Positions 34,781-43,236 are shown, counted from the stretch's first letter. The stretch: 64,000 bases of DNA from Flammeovirgaceae bacterium UBA5585 (GCA_002425185.1 DILT01000012.1:186001-250000); one strand, 5' to 3'. Notes: generated by a model from the sequence alone, not told the origin. Program-made: numbers and translations.

Positions 34781-34797
34781 AAATCCCTATGGTTTAA
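34774..34797. promoter_or_regulatory. Candidate operator: imperfect TAGGGATAAATCCCTA palindrome
   Basis: TAAGTATAAATCCCTATGG matches 14 of the 16 core positions of the perfect palindromes at 36426 and 39347, and the flanking TGGTTT is also shared with the 36426 copy. It sits 61-84 bases upstream of the lipoprotein gene. Confidence 0.45.
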
Positions 34798-34857
34798 GCC
34801 TGAAAAAACCGGTTGATTTGGTTGTGTTTAAATAATTCAAACCAAAAAAAACCTTTT

Positions 34858-35439
34858 ATGAAAAATAATAACACCTACAGTTTGCTGCCGGTAGTATTAA
34901 TCGGCATCTTCGCTTTACTCACCTCGTGCGAGGGCCCGGAAGGTCCTGCTGGTCCGCAAGGCCCTGCCGGACCCCAGGGACTTGCCGGTACCATCGGTGC
35001 ACAGGGACCTGCCGGCCAAAATGGTAATGCCAATGTTATTGCCAGCAGTTGGATTACGAATGTGTGGACGGTTCAATCAAATGGAGCTAGAACTCATGCC
35101 AATATAACCGCGCCTGAAATTACACAAGCCGTGTTGGACAAAGCGGCTATTCTATTATACTTTCGAACAAGTTCAGCGAGCACAAGTATTAAACTATTAC
35201 CTTCTCCTATTTATATTAATGGGGCTGTTGTCTATATTATTGATGCAGTTTTTTTGGTTGGCTCAATTACTGTTTTTACAGGTGTACCCGCTGCTGGCAG
35301 CAGTGGAATTGATATTGATTTTCCAAATTCCCAGGTTCGTTATGTGGTTATACCGCCAGCCAGCAACGGCCGAACAAGTTTACCAGAAAACCCGGAAGAT
35401 TATTACGCCACCTGTACGTGGTTAGGTATTGAACCCTAA
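34858..35439 (+). CDS. Collagen-like lipoprotein
   Basis: 193 residues: lipoprotein signal with Cys24 in LLTSCEGP, then about eleven G-x-y triplets (GPEGPAGPQGPAGPQGLAG and GAQGPAGQNG) that would form a short collagen-like triple helix, then a globular C-terminal region with beta strands (VIASSWITNVWTVQ) and an end YYATCTWLGIEP. The start at 34858 is chosen for the lipobox. The protein is probably an outer-membrane trimer on the cell surface; no enzymatic motif is seen. Two dispersed regulatory elements lie upstream and a strong terminator follows. Confidence 0.87.
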   Translation: MKNNNTYSLLPVVLIGIFALLTSCEGPEGPAGPQGPAGPQGLAGTIGAQGPAGQNGNANVIASSWITNVWTVQSNGARTHANITAPEITQAVLDKAAILLYFRTSSASTSIKLLPSPIYINGAVVYIIDAVFLVGSITVFTGVPAAGSSGIDIDFPNSQVRYVVIPPASNGRTSLPENPEDYYATCTWLGIEP

Positions 35440-35446
35440 TAAATAT

Positions 35447-35480
35447 AAAACCTCCAAGGTCTTAAAGTCTTGGAGGTTTT
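35447..35480 (+). terminator. Intrinsic terminator of the CCTCCAAG family, copy 1
   Basis: Arms AAAACCTCCAAG and CTTGGAGGTTTT are perfect over 12 bp around a 10-base loop and run into a T-tract. Similar hairpins occur at 36469 and 53372. Confidence 0.9.
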
Positions 35481-35510
35481 ATAACTTAACTTACTCTTAT
35501 CGCCACGCTG

Positions 35511-35565
35511 TTCGGTGAAGTACCGAACCCTCTCTTCTTCGCAGGGTCTCGCAAGAGACTCTGCG
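35511..35565. repeat. Two adjacent hairpins in the convergent gap
   Basis: The first hairpin is TTCGGT-gaagt-ACCGAA. The second is CGCAGGGTCTC-gcaa-GAGACTCTGCG, with 11-bp arms, one mismatch and a GCAA tetraloop. They sit between convergent genes and lack a T-tract, so they resemble a REP-like or RNA-stability element more than a terminator. Confidence 0.6.
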
Positions 35566-35577
35566 CAAGAATTTCCT

Positions 35578-36381
35578 TTACATCAACCCATAATCCATCG
35601 CAAAAGCCACTACTTCTGCAGTTGACTTGCTGCCGGTTTTGCGCAGCAGGCTTTGCCGGTGGTTGTCAACCGTTTTTTGTGAAATACTCAGCGCATCAGA
35701 AATCTGTTTACTGCTTAACCCTTTGGTGAGCAACTTAAGTACTTCCCGTTCGCGGGTGGAGATTTTCGGAAGCTCCTGGTACGTGGACTCCTTTGCTTCG
35801 CCATTAAAGCACAAATACATGCGGCTGGTGCTGTCGCGTAAATCAAGCAACGTCATGGAAGCAACACCACCTTGCTTTACGTGCGAAACATCCGTAACCA
35901 ATGTAAGCATGTATACCAACTGACCGGCCTCATTAAAAACAGCATCGAGGTACTGAATTAAGGCCCAGTAAAATTCTCCTTGCTTGTTTTTCAAACGGAT
36001 AAATATGGAGGTACGGATGTGTTTGCGCTCATCTTCGAGCAAATTGCTGCAATGCATGGCATAGTATTTCGAAAAGGCAAACATTTTTTCACCATCCTCA
36101 GGGTGAATATGCTGAAACAAAACCTGGGCAGGTGCATTTACAAACTCATGAAGCTGCAACGGCAACATTTCTTCCAGCGCGCCTCCTGCTTCTACATGTG
36201 TAAAGCTTACGGTGTCGGCAATAAACCAAAAATACCTGCCGATGGAAAATGTATCGATATGATCAACGCGGGCACGAAGTTGAGCCAATACCTGATCAGC
36301 ATACGGGTGCGGAGCATCGGGCTGCATACGGCTGAATGCCTCAGCAGTGACTTTAGGAAGGATATTGGTTTGTTTAGCCAT
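35578..36381 (-). CDS. PAS-domain LuxR-type transcriptional regulator
   Basis: 267 residues. The N-terminal two-thirds looks like a PAS sensor (IADTVSFTHVEAGGALEEML...FKNKQGEFYWALIQYLDAVFN), with no receiver Asp, and the C-terminus is a LuxR HTH (STREREVLKLLTKGLSSKQI, TVDNHRQSLLRK). The start at MAKQTNILPK is chosen over an ATG 39 bases upstream whose leader MYVCLHSIHQTLC is atypical. It lies downstream of the kinase/regulator pair on the same strand but across a terminator, so it is probably separately transcribed. Confidence 0.85.
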   Translation of the reverse strand: MAKQTNILPKVTAEAFSRMQPDAPHPYADQVLAQLRARVDHIDTFSIGRYFWFIADTVSFTHVEAGGALEEMLPLQLHEFVNAPAQVLFQHIHPEDGEKMFAFSKYYAMHCSNLLEDERKHIRTSIFIRLKNKQGEFYWALIQYLDAVFNEAGQLVYMLTLVTDVSHVKQGGVASMTLLDLRDSTSRMYLCFNGEAKESTYQELPKISTREREVLKLLTKGLSSKQISDALSISQKTVDNHRQSLLRKTGSKSTAEVVAFAMDYGLM

Positions 36382-36425
36382 GCATAACGTTTGGTGTATA
36401 GAATGCAAGCACACATACAACAGAA

Positions 36426-36441
36426 TAGGGATAAATCCCTA
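36426..36441. promoter_or_regulatory. Candidate operator: TAGGGATAAATCCCTA palindrome
   Basis: A perfect 7-bp inverted repeat around AA, 45-60 bases upstream of the PAS-LuxR start on the minus strand, where a promoter-proximal operator would lie. An identical copy is at 39347 and an imperfect one at 34774. Confidence 0.55.
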
Positions 36442-36468
36442 TGGTTTTGAAGATAGAGAAATTGACTA

Positions 36469-36502
36469 AATCCTCCAAGGGCTTAAAGATCCTGGGAGGA
36501 TT
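36469..36502 (-). terminator. CCTCCAAG-family hairpin, copy 2
   Basis: AATCCTCC and GGAGGATT close a hairpin around AAGGGCTTAAAGATCCTG. It lies directly after the stop of the minus-strand response-regulator gene (36526) and probably ends that transcript. Its sequence closely follows the copies at 35447 and 53372. Confidence 0.7.
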
Positions 36503-36525
36503 AGGATAGTTTTTCTAATCGAATT

Positions 36526-37155
36526 CTAATCCAGAAACCCGAATCCCCGCGCCAGTTTCAGTAACGACTGAACATTATGGACATTAAACTTGCGGAATAA
36601 ATTTTTGCGGTGCGTTTCCACGGTAAGGTCGCTCAATACAAGGTGCTGGGCAATTTCCGGCCCCGACAAACCACTGGCCAGCAAATCCAGTATTTCCTTC
36701 TCCCTGCGGGTTAAGGTTGGCCTTTTCACTTCATCCAGAGATTTGTATTGCGCCAGTACTTTCAGGTTGGCATCTTCACTCAAATACACACTGCCTTCCA
36801 TTACTTTGTCAATGGCTTTCAGCAGTTCTTCCCGTTCCATATTTTTAAGCAGGTAGCCGTTACCCCCACGTTGCAACAACCCGGTTATCATACCGGCTTC
36901 ATTGATAGAGGTGAGGCCAATAATTTTCACGTTGGCATGTTGCCTCCGTATCCGCTCACACAATTGTAAACCATCCATGTCCGGAAGGTTTATGTCAAGA
37001 AGAATAATATCCGGTACGTTAACCTCCAGAAATGCCAGTGCCTCTCCCCCACTTTTGCACGCACCACATATTTCTACTGAGGACTCCGATTGCAGCATAG
37101 TTTTAATACCATCCTGCACCAACGGGTGATCATCTATTATAAGCACCCGTATCAT
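36526..37155 (-). CDS. NarL/LuxR-family response regulator
   Basis: 209 residues: a receiver with D8/D9 and phospho-acceptor D54 (ILLDINLPDMDG), T/K positions GLTSINEAG and LLKNMERE, then a LuxR HTH (LTRREKEILDLLASGLSG, TVETHRKNLFRKF). It overlaps the upstream kinase gene by the four bases ATGA, so it is the cognate regulator. Its gene set is parallel to the pair at 58731-61309. Confidence 0.94.
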   Translation of the reverse strand: MIRVLIIDDHPLVQDGIKTMLQSESSVEICGACKSGGEALAFLEVNVPDIILLDINLPDMDGLQLCERIRRQHANVKIIGLTSINEAGMITGLLQRGGNGYLLKNMEREELLKAIDKVMEGSVYLSEDANLKVLAQYKSLDEVKRPTLTRREKEILDLLASGLSGPEIAQHLVLSDLTVETHRKNLFRKFNVHNVQSLLKLARGFGFLD

Positions 37156-39149
37156 ACATCTTGTATTAAGAAATCCATCATTACCGTGGTACCCACATTG
37201 TGCTGCGAGTCAATACTCAATTTACCGTTCAGGTAGGCTACACGACTTTGAATGCTTTCCATGCCCATGTTTTTGTTTTTATCCGCTTCGGCCGTATTAA
37301 AACCTCTCCCATTATCTTCCACCTGTACACTTAACCGGTTGCCATCGCGCACAAACTGGATAATGGCCTCGGTAGCCTGCGCATGTTTTATAATGTTGTT
37401 CAGCAACTCCTGCATAATCCTGAACAACATAATTTCGGTGGTAGTGTTTAACCGCTTATCCATGCCGTGTACTTCCAGTTTTACCTGCAGCAACTTACCG
37501 GCAGAAATATTGGCGCACAAATCTTTCAACGCATTCACCAGCCCCATCTTCATCAGCACTTCGGGCATCATGTTATGGGCTATGCGCCTGATTTCTTCCG
37601 AGGCATCGTTTACCAGTGTGTAACTTTTTTGAAATAACTCCTGCTCGCGTAAAGCGGGTTGCTCGTGATGAAGGGAGTTGAAATACATTTTAATGGTGGA
37701 GAACACACCGCCCAAACCATCGTGTAAATCTTTGGCAATGCGGGTGCGTTCGGTTTCCTGCCCGTTGATCATGGACTGCAGCGACACTACCTGCTGCTGG
37801 CGTTCCAGAAATTTCACACGATCTTCCTGAAGTTTCCTTTCCTTTTCAGCAAGCGTTTGCTTCTGTCGGCTGTAACCGGAATAAATAATCAGGATGATGA
37901 TCAACGCAACAGCTGAAATTCCGGCAATTAAATACACCCTGTTCCTGCGCACGGTTTCGAGTTCACGTAACGTACTCTCCGACTTCAGGGTAGCCAGCTC
38001 CTGCTCGCGCTTCTGATGTTGATACCGAGACTCCAAACCGAGGATGCGATTTTGCGTTGCTGTGTTGGTGCTGCTATCGGCATACAGTTTATGCATATCG
38101 GCATAGTGTACGGCATTTTTAAAATCACCGCGCACAGAGGCCACCCGCTTTAACACATCATAGCTTCCGGCAACTTCGTCATATTGCTTCAATGGTTTGC
38201 CCAAGGCAATCACTTCATGGGCATATTGGGTGGCTTCATCGTGGCGACCGATAAGGTAACAAGCAAGGGCCAGGTTACGGGCCGCTCCGGCAATCAGGTA
38301 ATTGTTGTTGATTTGTTTACACAACCCGTACGCTTGCTGATAAGCTTTGTGAGCTTTGGTATGGTCTTGCAAAGCCAGGTGGTAATTGCCTTCGTTGAGG
38401 TAAACCATGTGGGTAATGACTAGGTTGTTCAGCGACTGATTAAAGAAGATGGCGGAATCAAGGTGTGGTTTGGCAAGTGCTGTATTTTTCAGGGTGAGGT
38501 AGGCATCAAAAATATCCAGGTGTATCATTACCCGGTAGCGGCCTTCGGTTGGATAGTTACGGATACGGAGGGCCTTTCTTGCATACTCAATGCCGCGTAC
38601 GTATTGTTTCTCGGCAATCAGGTTACGGCTAATGCCCGAAAGGATTTGTGGAAAAAGATTACGCACTTCGGTGGATGAGGATTGATCGATCAACGCCTCG
38701 GCCTCCAGCAAATACTCCACAGCCGATCCATAGTCGGACTGGTAGTTACTGAGAATACCCAAAGCATTGTAAGCACTAACCTGCAACACCGTATCCTGCA
38801 CTAGCGGCCAGTAACCCAGCACCGCATCAAGGTAAAACCGTGCACTGTCGTACCGCGCCAGGTTGGTGTACGTCATGCCCATGTTGTAATGTGCACGGGC
38901 GCTTGCCTTTTCATCTTTTAATTGAGTCGTAAGCCGCATGGCCAGCTGCGCATACTTAAGTGTTGAATCGTACTGCCCGCGCTCAAAAAAGTAGCGTTGC
39001 AACTGCATAAGTGCTGTAACCGATGTTGAATCAGGGTTGGGTTTATTTACAATAGCCAGCAGGCTATCGGTGTAAGCCGTGGGCGAACCTTGCCCATAGG
39101 CTGTTTGAGCCAGCAAAGCACCAAGCAGTGCCCAGGTTACGCCAATCAT
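37152..39149 (-). CDS. TPR-containing sensor histidine kinase (HisKA_3 type)
   Basis: 665 residues: a signal peptide (MIGVTWALLGALLAQTAYGQ), TPR motifs in the envelope (about 40-370), one transmembrane helix (about 405-425), a coiled coil, the phospho-acceptor H476 in KDLHDGLGGVFSTIKMYF, and the ATPase boxes ELLNNIIKHAQAT and DNGRGF. The frame stays open for 40 codons upstream across repeat copy B, but that leader is not family-like, so the start is set at 39149. It is translationally linked to its regulator. Confidence 0.93.
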   Translation of the reverse strand: MIGVTWALLGALLAQTAYGQGSPTAYTDSLLAIVNKPNPDSTSVTALMQLQRYFFERGQYDSTLKYAQLAMRLTTQLKDEKASARAHYNMGMTYTNLARYDSARFYLDAVLGYWPLVQDTVLQVSAYNALGILSNYQSDYGSAVEYLLEAEALIDQSSSTEVRNLFPQILSGISRNLIAEKQYVRGIEYARKALRIRNYPTEGRYRVMIHLDIFDAYLTLKNTALAKPHLDSAIFFNQSLNNLVITHMVYLNEGNYHLALQDHTKAHKAYQQAYGLCKQINNNYLIAGAARNLALACYLIGRHDEATQYAHEVIALGKPLKQYDEVAGSYDVLKRVASVRGDFKNAVHYADMHKLYADSSTNTATQNRILGLESRYQHQKREQELATLKSESTLRELETVRRNRVYLIAGISAVALIIILIIYSGYSRQKQTLAEKERKLQEDRVKFLERQQQVVSLQSMINGQETERTRIAKDLHDGLGGVFSTIKMYFNSLHHEQPALREQELFQKSYTLVNDASEEIRRIAHNMMPEVLMKMGLVNALKDLCANISAGKLLQVKLEVHGMDKRLNTTTEIMLFRIMQELLNNIIKHAQATEAIIQFVRDGNRLSVQVEDNGRGFNTAEADKNKNMGMESIQSRVAYLNGKLSIDSQHNVGTTVMMDFLIQDV

Positions 39150-39197
39150 ACGGAAGGAGAAAACCACACGCTTCAGGAAACTATACGCCAGAAAATC

Positions 39198-39256
39198 TTC
39201 TACCGGGATTCCGGTAATTTTTTCGGTCAAAAAATGACGGTTTTCAGGTATTGAAG
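39198..39256. repeat. 58-bp three-palindrome repeat, copy B
   Basis: CTACCGGGATTCCGGTAA, then TTTTTTCGGTCAAAAAA, then TGACGGTTTTCAGGTATTGA. It aligns base by base with copies A and C. It lies 50-107 bases upstream of the minus-strand kinase start and 160 bases before the plus-strand gene at 39414. Confidence 0.75.
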
Positions 39257-39346
39257 CAGAGCACCCCAAATCGCAACTTTATCATCGTGGAACATAGCAT
39301 TATGTAAAAAAACTCAATCGACAATCAAGCCGCAACCGCACCGCAC

Positions 39347-39362
39347 TAGGGATAAATCCCTA
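39347..39362. promoter_or_regulatory. Candidate operator: TAGGGATAAATCCCTA palindrome
   Basis: Identical to the 36426 palindrome and followed, like it, by TGG and then a GAAGAT. It lies in the divergent gap, 52 bases before the plus-strand ATG at 39414 and about 200 bases upstream of the kinase start. Confidence 0.55.
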
Positions 39363-39413
39363 TGGCATGAAGATAATAAATTGTGTATATCAAAAGGCGA
39401 AAAGTGATTTAAA

Positions 39414-40301
39414 ATGGAGCCAGCAAACATGACCGAAAACCCCGAAGAAACCAAACGCCTGGCCATCATTACGCTCGTTTGCATTTTCGGGTTCATCACC
39501 ACTATCCTGGTACTTCAAATTGCTTTTTCAAGTATCCTTGAAGATGGGGGGTGGTATCCTAACTACCTGACACTTTCAACTTTATTAAGCCTGGTGTGCC
39601 TGGTAGGAATTTGGAAAATGAAGATATGGGCTGTATTTGCCTACACGGTACTCGCTGTATCCAATCAAATTATTTCCTTCATGGCAGAGACGTGGGACGT
39701 AACGGCACTAATTGTACCTGCCTTAATCGTGATTGCTTCATTGGCAAACATGAAGAAAATGAGCGGCTCTTCAAATTCCTGGATGGTAGGATCACTGGCC
39801 GGAGTAGTGGCCATTGCTTTGCTGTATTTCTTCGTTGTTAAACCCGGAGTGGAAACAGACGCACAACGAACAGCAGAGTTAGAACAAAGACTAATGGAAT
39901 TAGAAGAGAAAGATGATGATGGTAATACTGAAAGCTTTCTGGCGGCTGCGATCAGTCTGCGGGAAGCAGCACGACAAGTAAATGAAGCATCGCCTTTGAT
40001 AGTAGACTCAGAAACGCGCCTGGATGGTGCAGAAATACTACCCAACAATACCTTTCGATACAACTATACGCTGGTAAATGTAACCAAAGCTGAAATCGAT
40101 ACCCTTAATGCCAGGCGCCAACTGGAACCTGACATGATACACATCATTCGAACAAATGTTTGGGCTCAGGTATTCCGCGACCATAAGGCTACGGTGGTGT
40201 ACCGCTACCACGACAAAAATGATGCTTATGTTTTTAACGTTACCGTTACCCCAGAAATGTATAGCCTGTTGAACACATCGGTATCTGGTAACAACCAATG
40301 A
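39414..40301 (+). CDS. Four-helix membrane protein with a soluble C-terminal domain, unknown
   Basis: 295 residues: four hydrophobic helices in the first 140 residues (LAIITLVCIFGFITTILVL; LTLSTLLSLVCLVGIWKM; and two more), a short coiled coil (AELEQRLMELEEKDDD), then a domain beginning ILPNNTFRYNYTLVNVTKAE and ending FNVTVTPEMYSLL. No family is certain. The C-terminal region looks like a beta-rich ligand or substrate domain. It carries both dispersed elements upstream. Confidence 0.7.
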   Translation: MEPANMTENPEETKRLAIITLVCIFGFITTILVLQIAFSSILEDGGWYPNYLTLSTLLSLVCLVGIWKMKIWAVFAYTVLAVSNQIISFMAETWDVTALIVPALIVIASLANMKKMSGSSNSWMVGSLAGVVAIALLYFFVVKPGVETDAQRTAELEQRLMELEEKDDDGNTESFLAAAISLREAARQVNEASPLIVDSETRLDGAEILPNNTFRYNYTLVNVTKAEIDTLNARRQLEPDMIHIIRTNVWAQVFRDHKATVVYRYHDKNDAYVFNVTVTPEMYSLLNTSVSGNNQ

Positions 40302-40307
40302 CTAATG

Positions 40308-40351
40308 ACTAACAACGAACAACTACTAACGAACAACCAAAACCCTTTGCC
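40308..40351 (+). repeat. 44-bp direct repeat left of the PIN module
   Basis: ACTAACAACGAACAACTACT...AACCAAAACCCTTTGCC. It is closely similar over its length to 41052-41095. It is almost free of G on the plus strand. Confidence 0.7.
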
Positions 40352-40365
40352 AAACGAAAAAAACC

Positions 40366-40743
40366 TTACCGATTAACAATGATTGCACTTAAGCCCGGTA
40401 TTTTTTCAAATTGTTTATCAGCCGTAATGATGGGCAAACCTAACGTTATTGCCGATGCAGCGATAATGGCATCGGGTAGTTTAATCTTCATTTTTAGCCT
40501 GATCTCAATTACCTTTTTCTTAATGGCAGGCGAAAGATCCACCACCGTACACTGGTTGATAAACGCTTTTGTTTTGGCAGCCTCGCCCGGTGTAATATTG
40601 GGTTTACTAAGCAATTCAAGTTCAGTAATGAAGGAAAGCTTGGTGTCCATGCCCTGTAGTAGCTCAGCCAGGTGTTCATCACCACTCAATAGGTATATGG
40701 CAATATTGGTATCGCAGAAAGCCTGCAGATCAATTCCATTCAT
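40366..40743 (-). CDS. PIN-domain toxin (VapC-like)
   Basis: 125 residues with all PIN acidic sites visible: CDTN near residue 11, ITELELLSK, LPDAIIAA and TADKQF. It is therefore predicted to be an active RNase. The start MNGIDLQAFCDTN overlaps the antitoxin end by 14 bases in another frame. An ATG 30 bases upstream would add MAWRPKNECA and is less likely. It is paired with the gene at 40730-40894. Confidence 0.88.
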   Translation of the reverse strand: MNGIDLQAFCDTNIAIYLLSGDEHLAELLQGMDTKLSFITELELLSKPNITPGEAAKTKAFINQCTVVDLSPAIKKKVIEIRLKMKIKLPDAIIAASAITLGLPIITADKQFEKIPGLSAIIVNR

Positions 40744-40894
40744 TGCGCATTCGTTTTTGGGCCGCCAAGCCATCTTCTTTCCACTTCACCGTGCCGCAAA
40801 ATTTTTTGGCATCCAGTTTTTTTCCCTGCTTCAATTTGCGCGCAGCATTTACCAGGTCCTGACGCTTTGTTTTAGGCGTGATGTGAATGGTCAT
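40730..40894 (-). CDS. Antitoxin partner of the PIN toxin
   Basis: 54 residues (MTIHITPKTKRQDLVNAARK... ending AAQKRMRNEWN). The lysine-rich centre KKLDAKKFCGTVKWKEDG matches a small antitoxin type often seen with VapC toxins in Bacteroidota. The first ATG of the open frame is 99 bases upstream, but it would add a hydrophobic leader; the ATG at 40894 fits similar antitoxins better. Confidence 0.75.
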   Translation of the reverse strand: MTIHITPKTKRQDLVNAARKLKQGKKLDAKKFCGTVKWKEDGLAAQKRMRNEWN

Positions 40895-41051
40895 AGGATA
40901 CTCTGTTACAGTAAGATTCAGTTTCTCAAAAATAGTGAAAAAAATTTGCGGGGTAAAGCCAACTTCTATTACTACCGCCATGCGCTGCAACAAATGAAGC
41001 AGAGAATAAATCCATGTCTAATAGCTAACAATCAATCACTAACAACTATCA

Positions 41052-41095
41052 ACTAACAACTAATAACGAACAACTAACAACCAAAACCCTTTACC
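41052..41095 (+). repeat. 44-bp direct repeat right of the PIN module, beta-helix leader
   Basis: ACTAACAACTAATAACGAAC...AACCAAAACCCTTTACC, immediately before the GTG start at 41097. It repeats the sequence at 40308. The preceding 30 bases are also AACAACTA-rich and nearly free of G, so the leader should be unstructured. Confidence 0.7.
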
Positions 41096-41096
41096 C

Positions 41097-42161
41097 GTGA
41101 AAAAACTCATCCTCCTCACCGCCCTGCTGTTGCCCTTAACCCTGTTTGCCAAAATTTGGATTGTGGACAGCAACCCCGGCAGCGCCAGTAAAGATTTTGT
41201 GAACTTACAGGAAGCCCACGATGGCGCCAGTGCCGGAGATACGTTGTACCTGATTGGCTCCGGGGTAAGCTATATCACTGCTTCTGTCAATATTTCTAAG
41301 CGACTAGTTATCATTGGACCTGGATATTTCTTCGATAATCCTGAAACACAAGTATCATTACAACCTGCTTTTCTCACACTTACCTCCTGCGATGAAACAA
41401 TAGTTTTTAGTGAGGGATCAGCAGGCTCGGTTATGATGGGTTTAACAATTAGGGGCACTGTGTTTGTAACTACAAATAACATAATGATCAAAAGAAACCA
41501 TTTTATGCAAAGTAGTAATACTACGTGCAACGCAAACAACCGGCTAACAATAAGTGGCTCTCAAACGTATGTTGCGCAGAACTATTTCCAACCCACAGGT
41601 TCCTCAGCAAATAGCATTAATGTTACTGATGGCTTGTCGAATGTTCTAATAAGAAACAACTACTTATCAAATGCTTGCGGAATACCTGGTGCAGGCTGTA
41701 GCACTGGTGTAGCTTCTTGGGCAATATTATCATCGAGCAATTCAGGGGTTGAAATCACCAACAATATAATTCAGGGTGGTATCGGTGTAAGTAATGCCAT
41801 TGTTAGAAACAATATTTTCCCTACTAGCTCCTTTAATTATGGTGTGAATAATTCACAAGTACAGAATAATATGACAACTCAAGGTTTTCTTCCATCTGGT
41901 AATGGAAATGTTAATTCTATTCCTCAAGCCAACATATTTGTCGGCACTGGCACGCTTGATGCTCGCTGGAAACTCAAGGACGGCTCACCCGCGATTGGCG
42001 CAGGTTATGAAGGTGTGGACATGGGCATGTTTGGTGGCGATGAGCCTTATGTGCTCTCTGGCATACCACCCATACCCACCATTTACCAACTCAACGCCCC
42101 GGCCGTAGGCGAGAAAAACACCGGGCTGCCCATTACCCTTAAGGCAAAATCAAACAATTAA
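41097..42161 (+). CDS. Secreted right-handed beta-helix protein, first tandem copy
   Basis: 354 residues from a GTG start: signal peptide MKKLILLTALLLPLTLFA, a cap with FVNLQEAHDGASAGDTLYL, a parallel beta-helix core of short N-rich coils (INVTDGLSNVLIRNNYLSN...GVEITNNIIQGG), then GVDMGMFGG and a tail IPTIYQLNAPAVGEKNTGL ending KAKSNN. The coil pattern resembles NosD/pectate-lyase-type repeats, but no catalytic residues are evident, so a structural or adhesive role is more likely. It starts the three-gene locus with its paralogue and the EYFF-repeat protein. Confidence 0.82.
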   Translation: MKKLILLTALLLPLTLFAKIWIVDSNPGSASKDFVNLQEAHDGASAGDTLYLIGSGVSYITASVNISKRLVIIGPGYFFDNPETQVSLQPAFLTLTSCDETIVFSEGSAGSVMMGLTIRGTVFVTTNNIMIKRNHFMQSSNTTCNANNRLTISGSQTYVAQNYFQPTGSSANSINVTDGLSNVLIRNNYLSNACGIPGAGCSTGVASWAILSSSNSGVEITNNIIQGGIGVSNAIVRNNIFPTSSFNYGVNNSQVQNNMTTQGFLPSGNGNVNSIPQANIFVGTGTLDARWKLKDGSPAIGAGYEGVDMGMFGGDEPYVLSGIPPIPTIYQLNAPAVGEKNTGLPITLKAKSNN

Positions 42162-42194
42162 CCATACACCATCATTAACTAAAACCTCTCTCCC

Positions 42195-43229
42195 GTGAAA
42201 AAACTCATCCTCCTTACCGCCCTGCTGTTGCCCCTCACCCTGTTTGCCAAAATCTGGATTGTGGACAGCAACCCCGGCAGCGCCAGTAAAGATTTTACCA
42301 ACTTACAGGACGCCTATGATGGTGCCAGTGCCGGAGACACCTTGTATTTGATTGGCTCAAGTGTAAGTTACATTACATCCAAGGTTACCATAAGCAAACG
42401 CATTGTCATTATTGGGCCAGGGTATTTTTTGAATAACCCTGAGACGCAGGTTTCATTATTACCCGCAACGTTACAATCAACATCTACCTTTTGCACAGAG
42501 GAAGGTCTTGAATTTGTTGCCGGTTCAGAAGGCTCGGTAGCTATGGGATTGACATTCCGATGTTTGGTTCGTGTAAAGACAAGTAATATTCTGATTAAGA
42601 GAAATCACTTTTTGGCAAACACCTTTTGTAATACATTTCTGTTAGGTGTATCCGGATCTAATGTTTCTATCATACAAAACTATTTTCAAACAAATCGAAA
42701 CCTTGGAGGAATATTCGTACCATCAGGCTTCTCAACTATTTCAATTCGAAATAATTACATAGATGGACAATTCAGCTCCACTCTTTCAATACAAGCAATT
42801 CTCAATCAGGGCTCTGGTGCTGAAATATCGAATAATACAATAGAAATGACTGTGGAGACCAGCAATACATTATTTCAAAATAATATTTGTGTGGCAGGTG
42901 GGTTTGTTTCAAGCACATCAGTGGTGCGCAACAATATGCATGTTAACAATTCTGTATTCCCTGCAGGTAATGGAAATATCAATGGAATAGCTTTCGCTTC
43001 AATTTTTGTTAATACCGGAACCACCGATGCCCGATGGAAACTCAAAGATGGCTCCCCAGCTATTGGCAGCGGCTACAATGGCGTAGACATGGGCATGTTT
43101 GGCGGTGCAGAACCCTACGTCCTTTCAGGCATTCCACCTATACCTACTATCTACGGACTGGAAGCTCCACTAACGGGTGAGAAGAATACCGGGCTGCCCA
43201 TTGAAATCAAAGCAAAATCCAATAACTGA
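42195..43229 (+). CDS. Secreted right-handed beta-helix protein, second tandem copy
   Basis: 344 residues, again from GTG, with the same signal peptide and N-terminal cap (DFTNLQDAYDGASAGDTLYL) and the same C-terminal GVDMGMFGGAEPYVLSGIPP and KAKSNN end. The central coils (about residues 60-290) have diverged strongly from the first copy. It ends seven bases before the ATG of the EYFF-repeat protein, so the two are probably translated together. Confidence 0.82.
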   Translation: MKKLILLTALLLPLTLFAKIWIVDSNPGSASKDFTNLQDAYDGASAGDTLYLIGSSVSYITSKVTISKRIVIIGPGYFLNNPETQVSLLPATLQSTSTFCTEEGLEFVAGSEGSVAMGLTFRCLVRVKTSNILIKRNHFLANTFCNTFLLGVSGSNVSIIQNYFQTNRNLGGIFVPSGFSTISIRNNYIDGQFSSTLSIQAILNQGSGAEISNNTIEMTVETSNTLFQNNICVAGGFVSSTSVVRNNMHVNNSVFPAGNGNINGIAFASIFVNTGTTDARWKLKDGSPAIGSGYNGVDMGMFGGAEPYVLSGIPPIPTIYGLEAPLTGEKNTGLPIEIKAKSNN

Positions 43230-43236
43230 TTCGCTG

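Noticed and set aside
39150..39269. 40-residue N-terminal extension of the 37152 sensor kinase
   Set aside because: It is the translation of repeat copy B; the signal peptide begins at 39149.
41021..41095. AACAACTA-rich leader as a CRISPR or satellite array
   Set aside because: Units are short and irregular with no spacers; it is a G-poor leader forming part of the 44-bp direct repeat.
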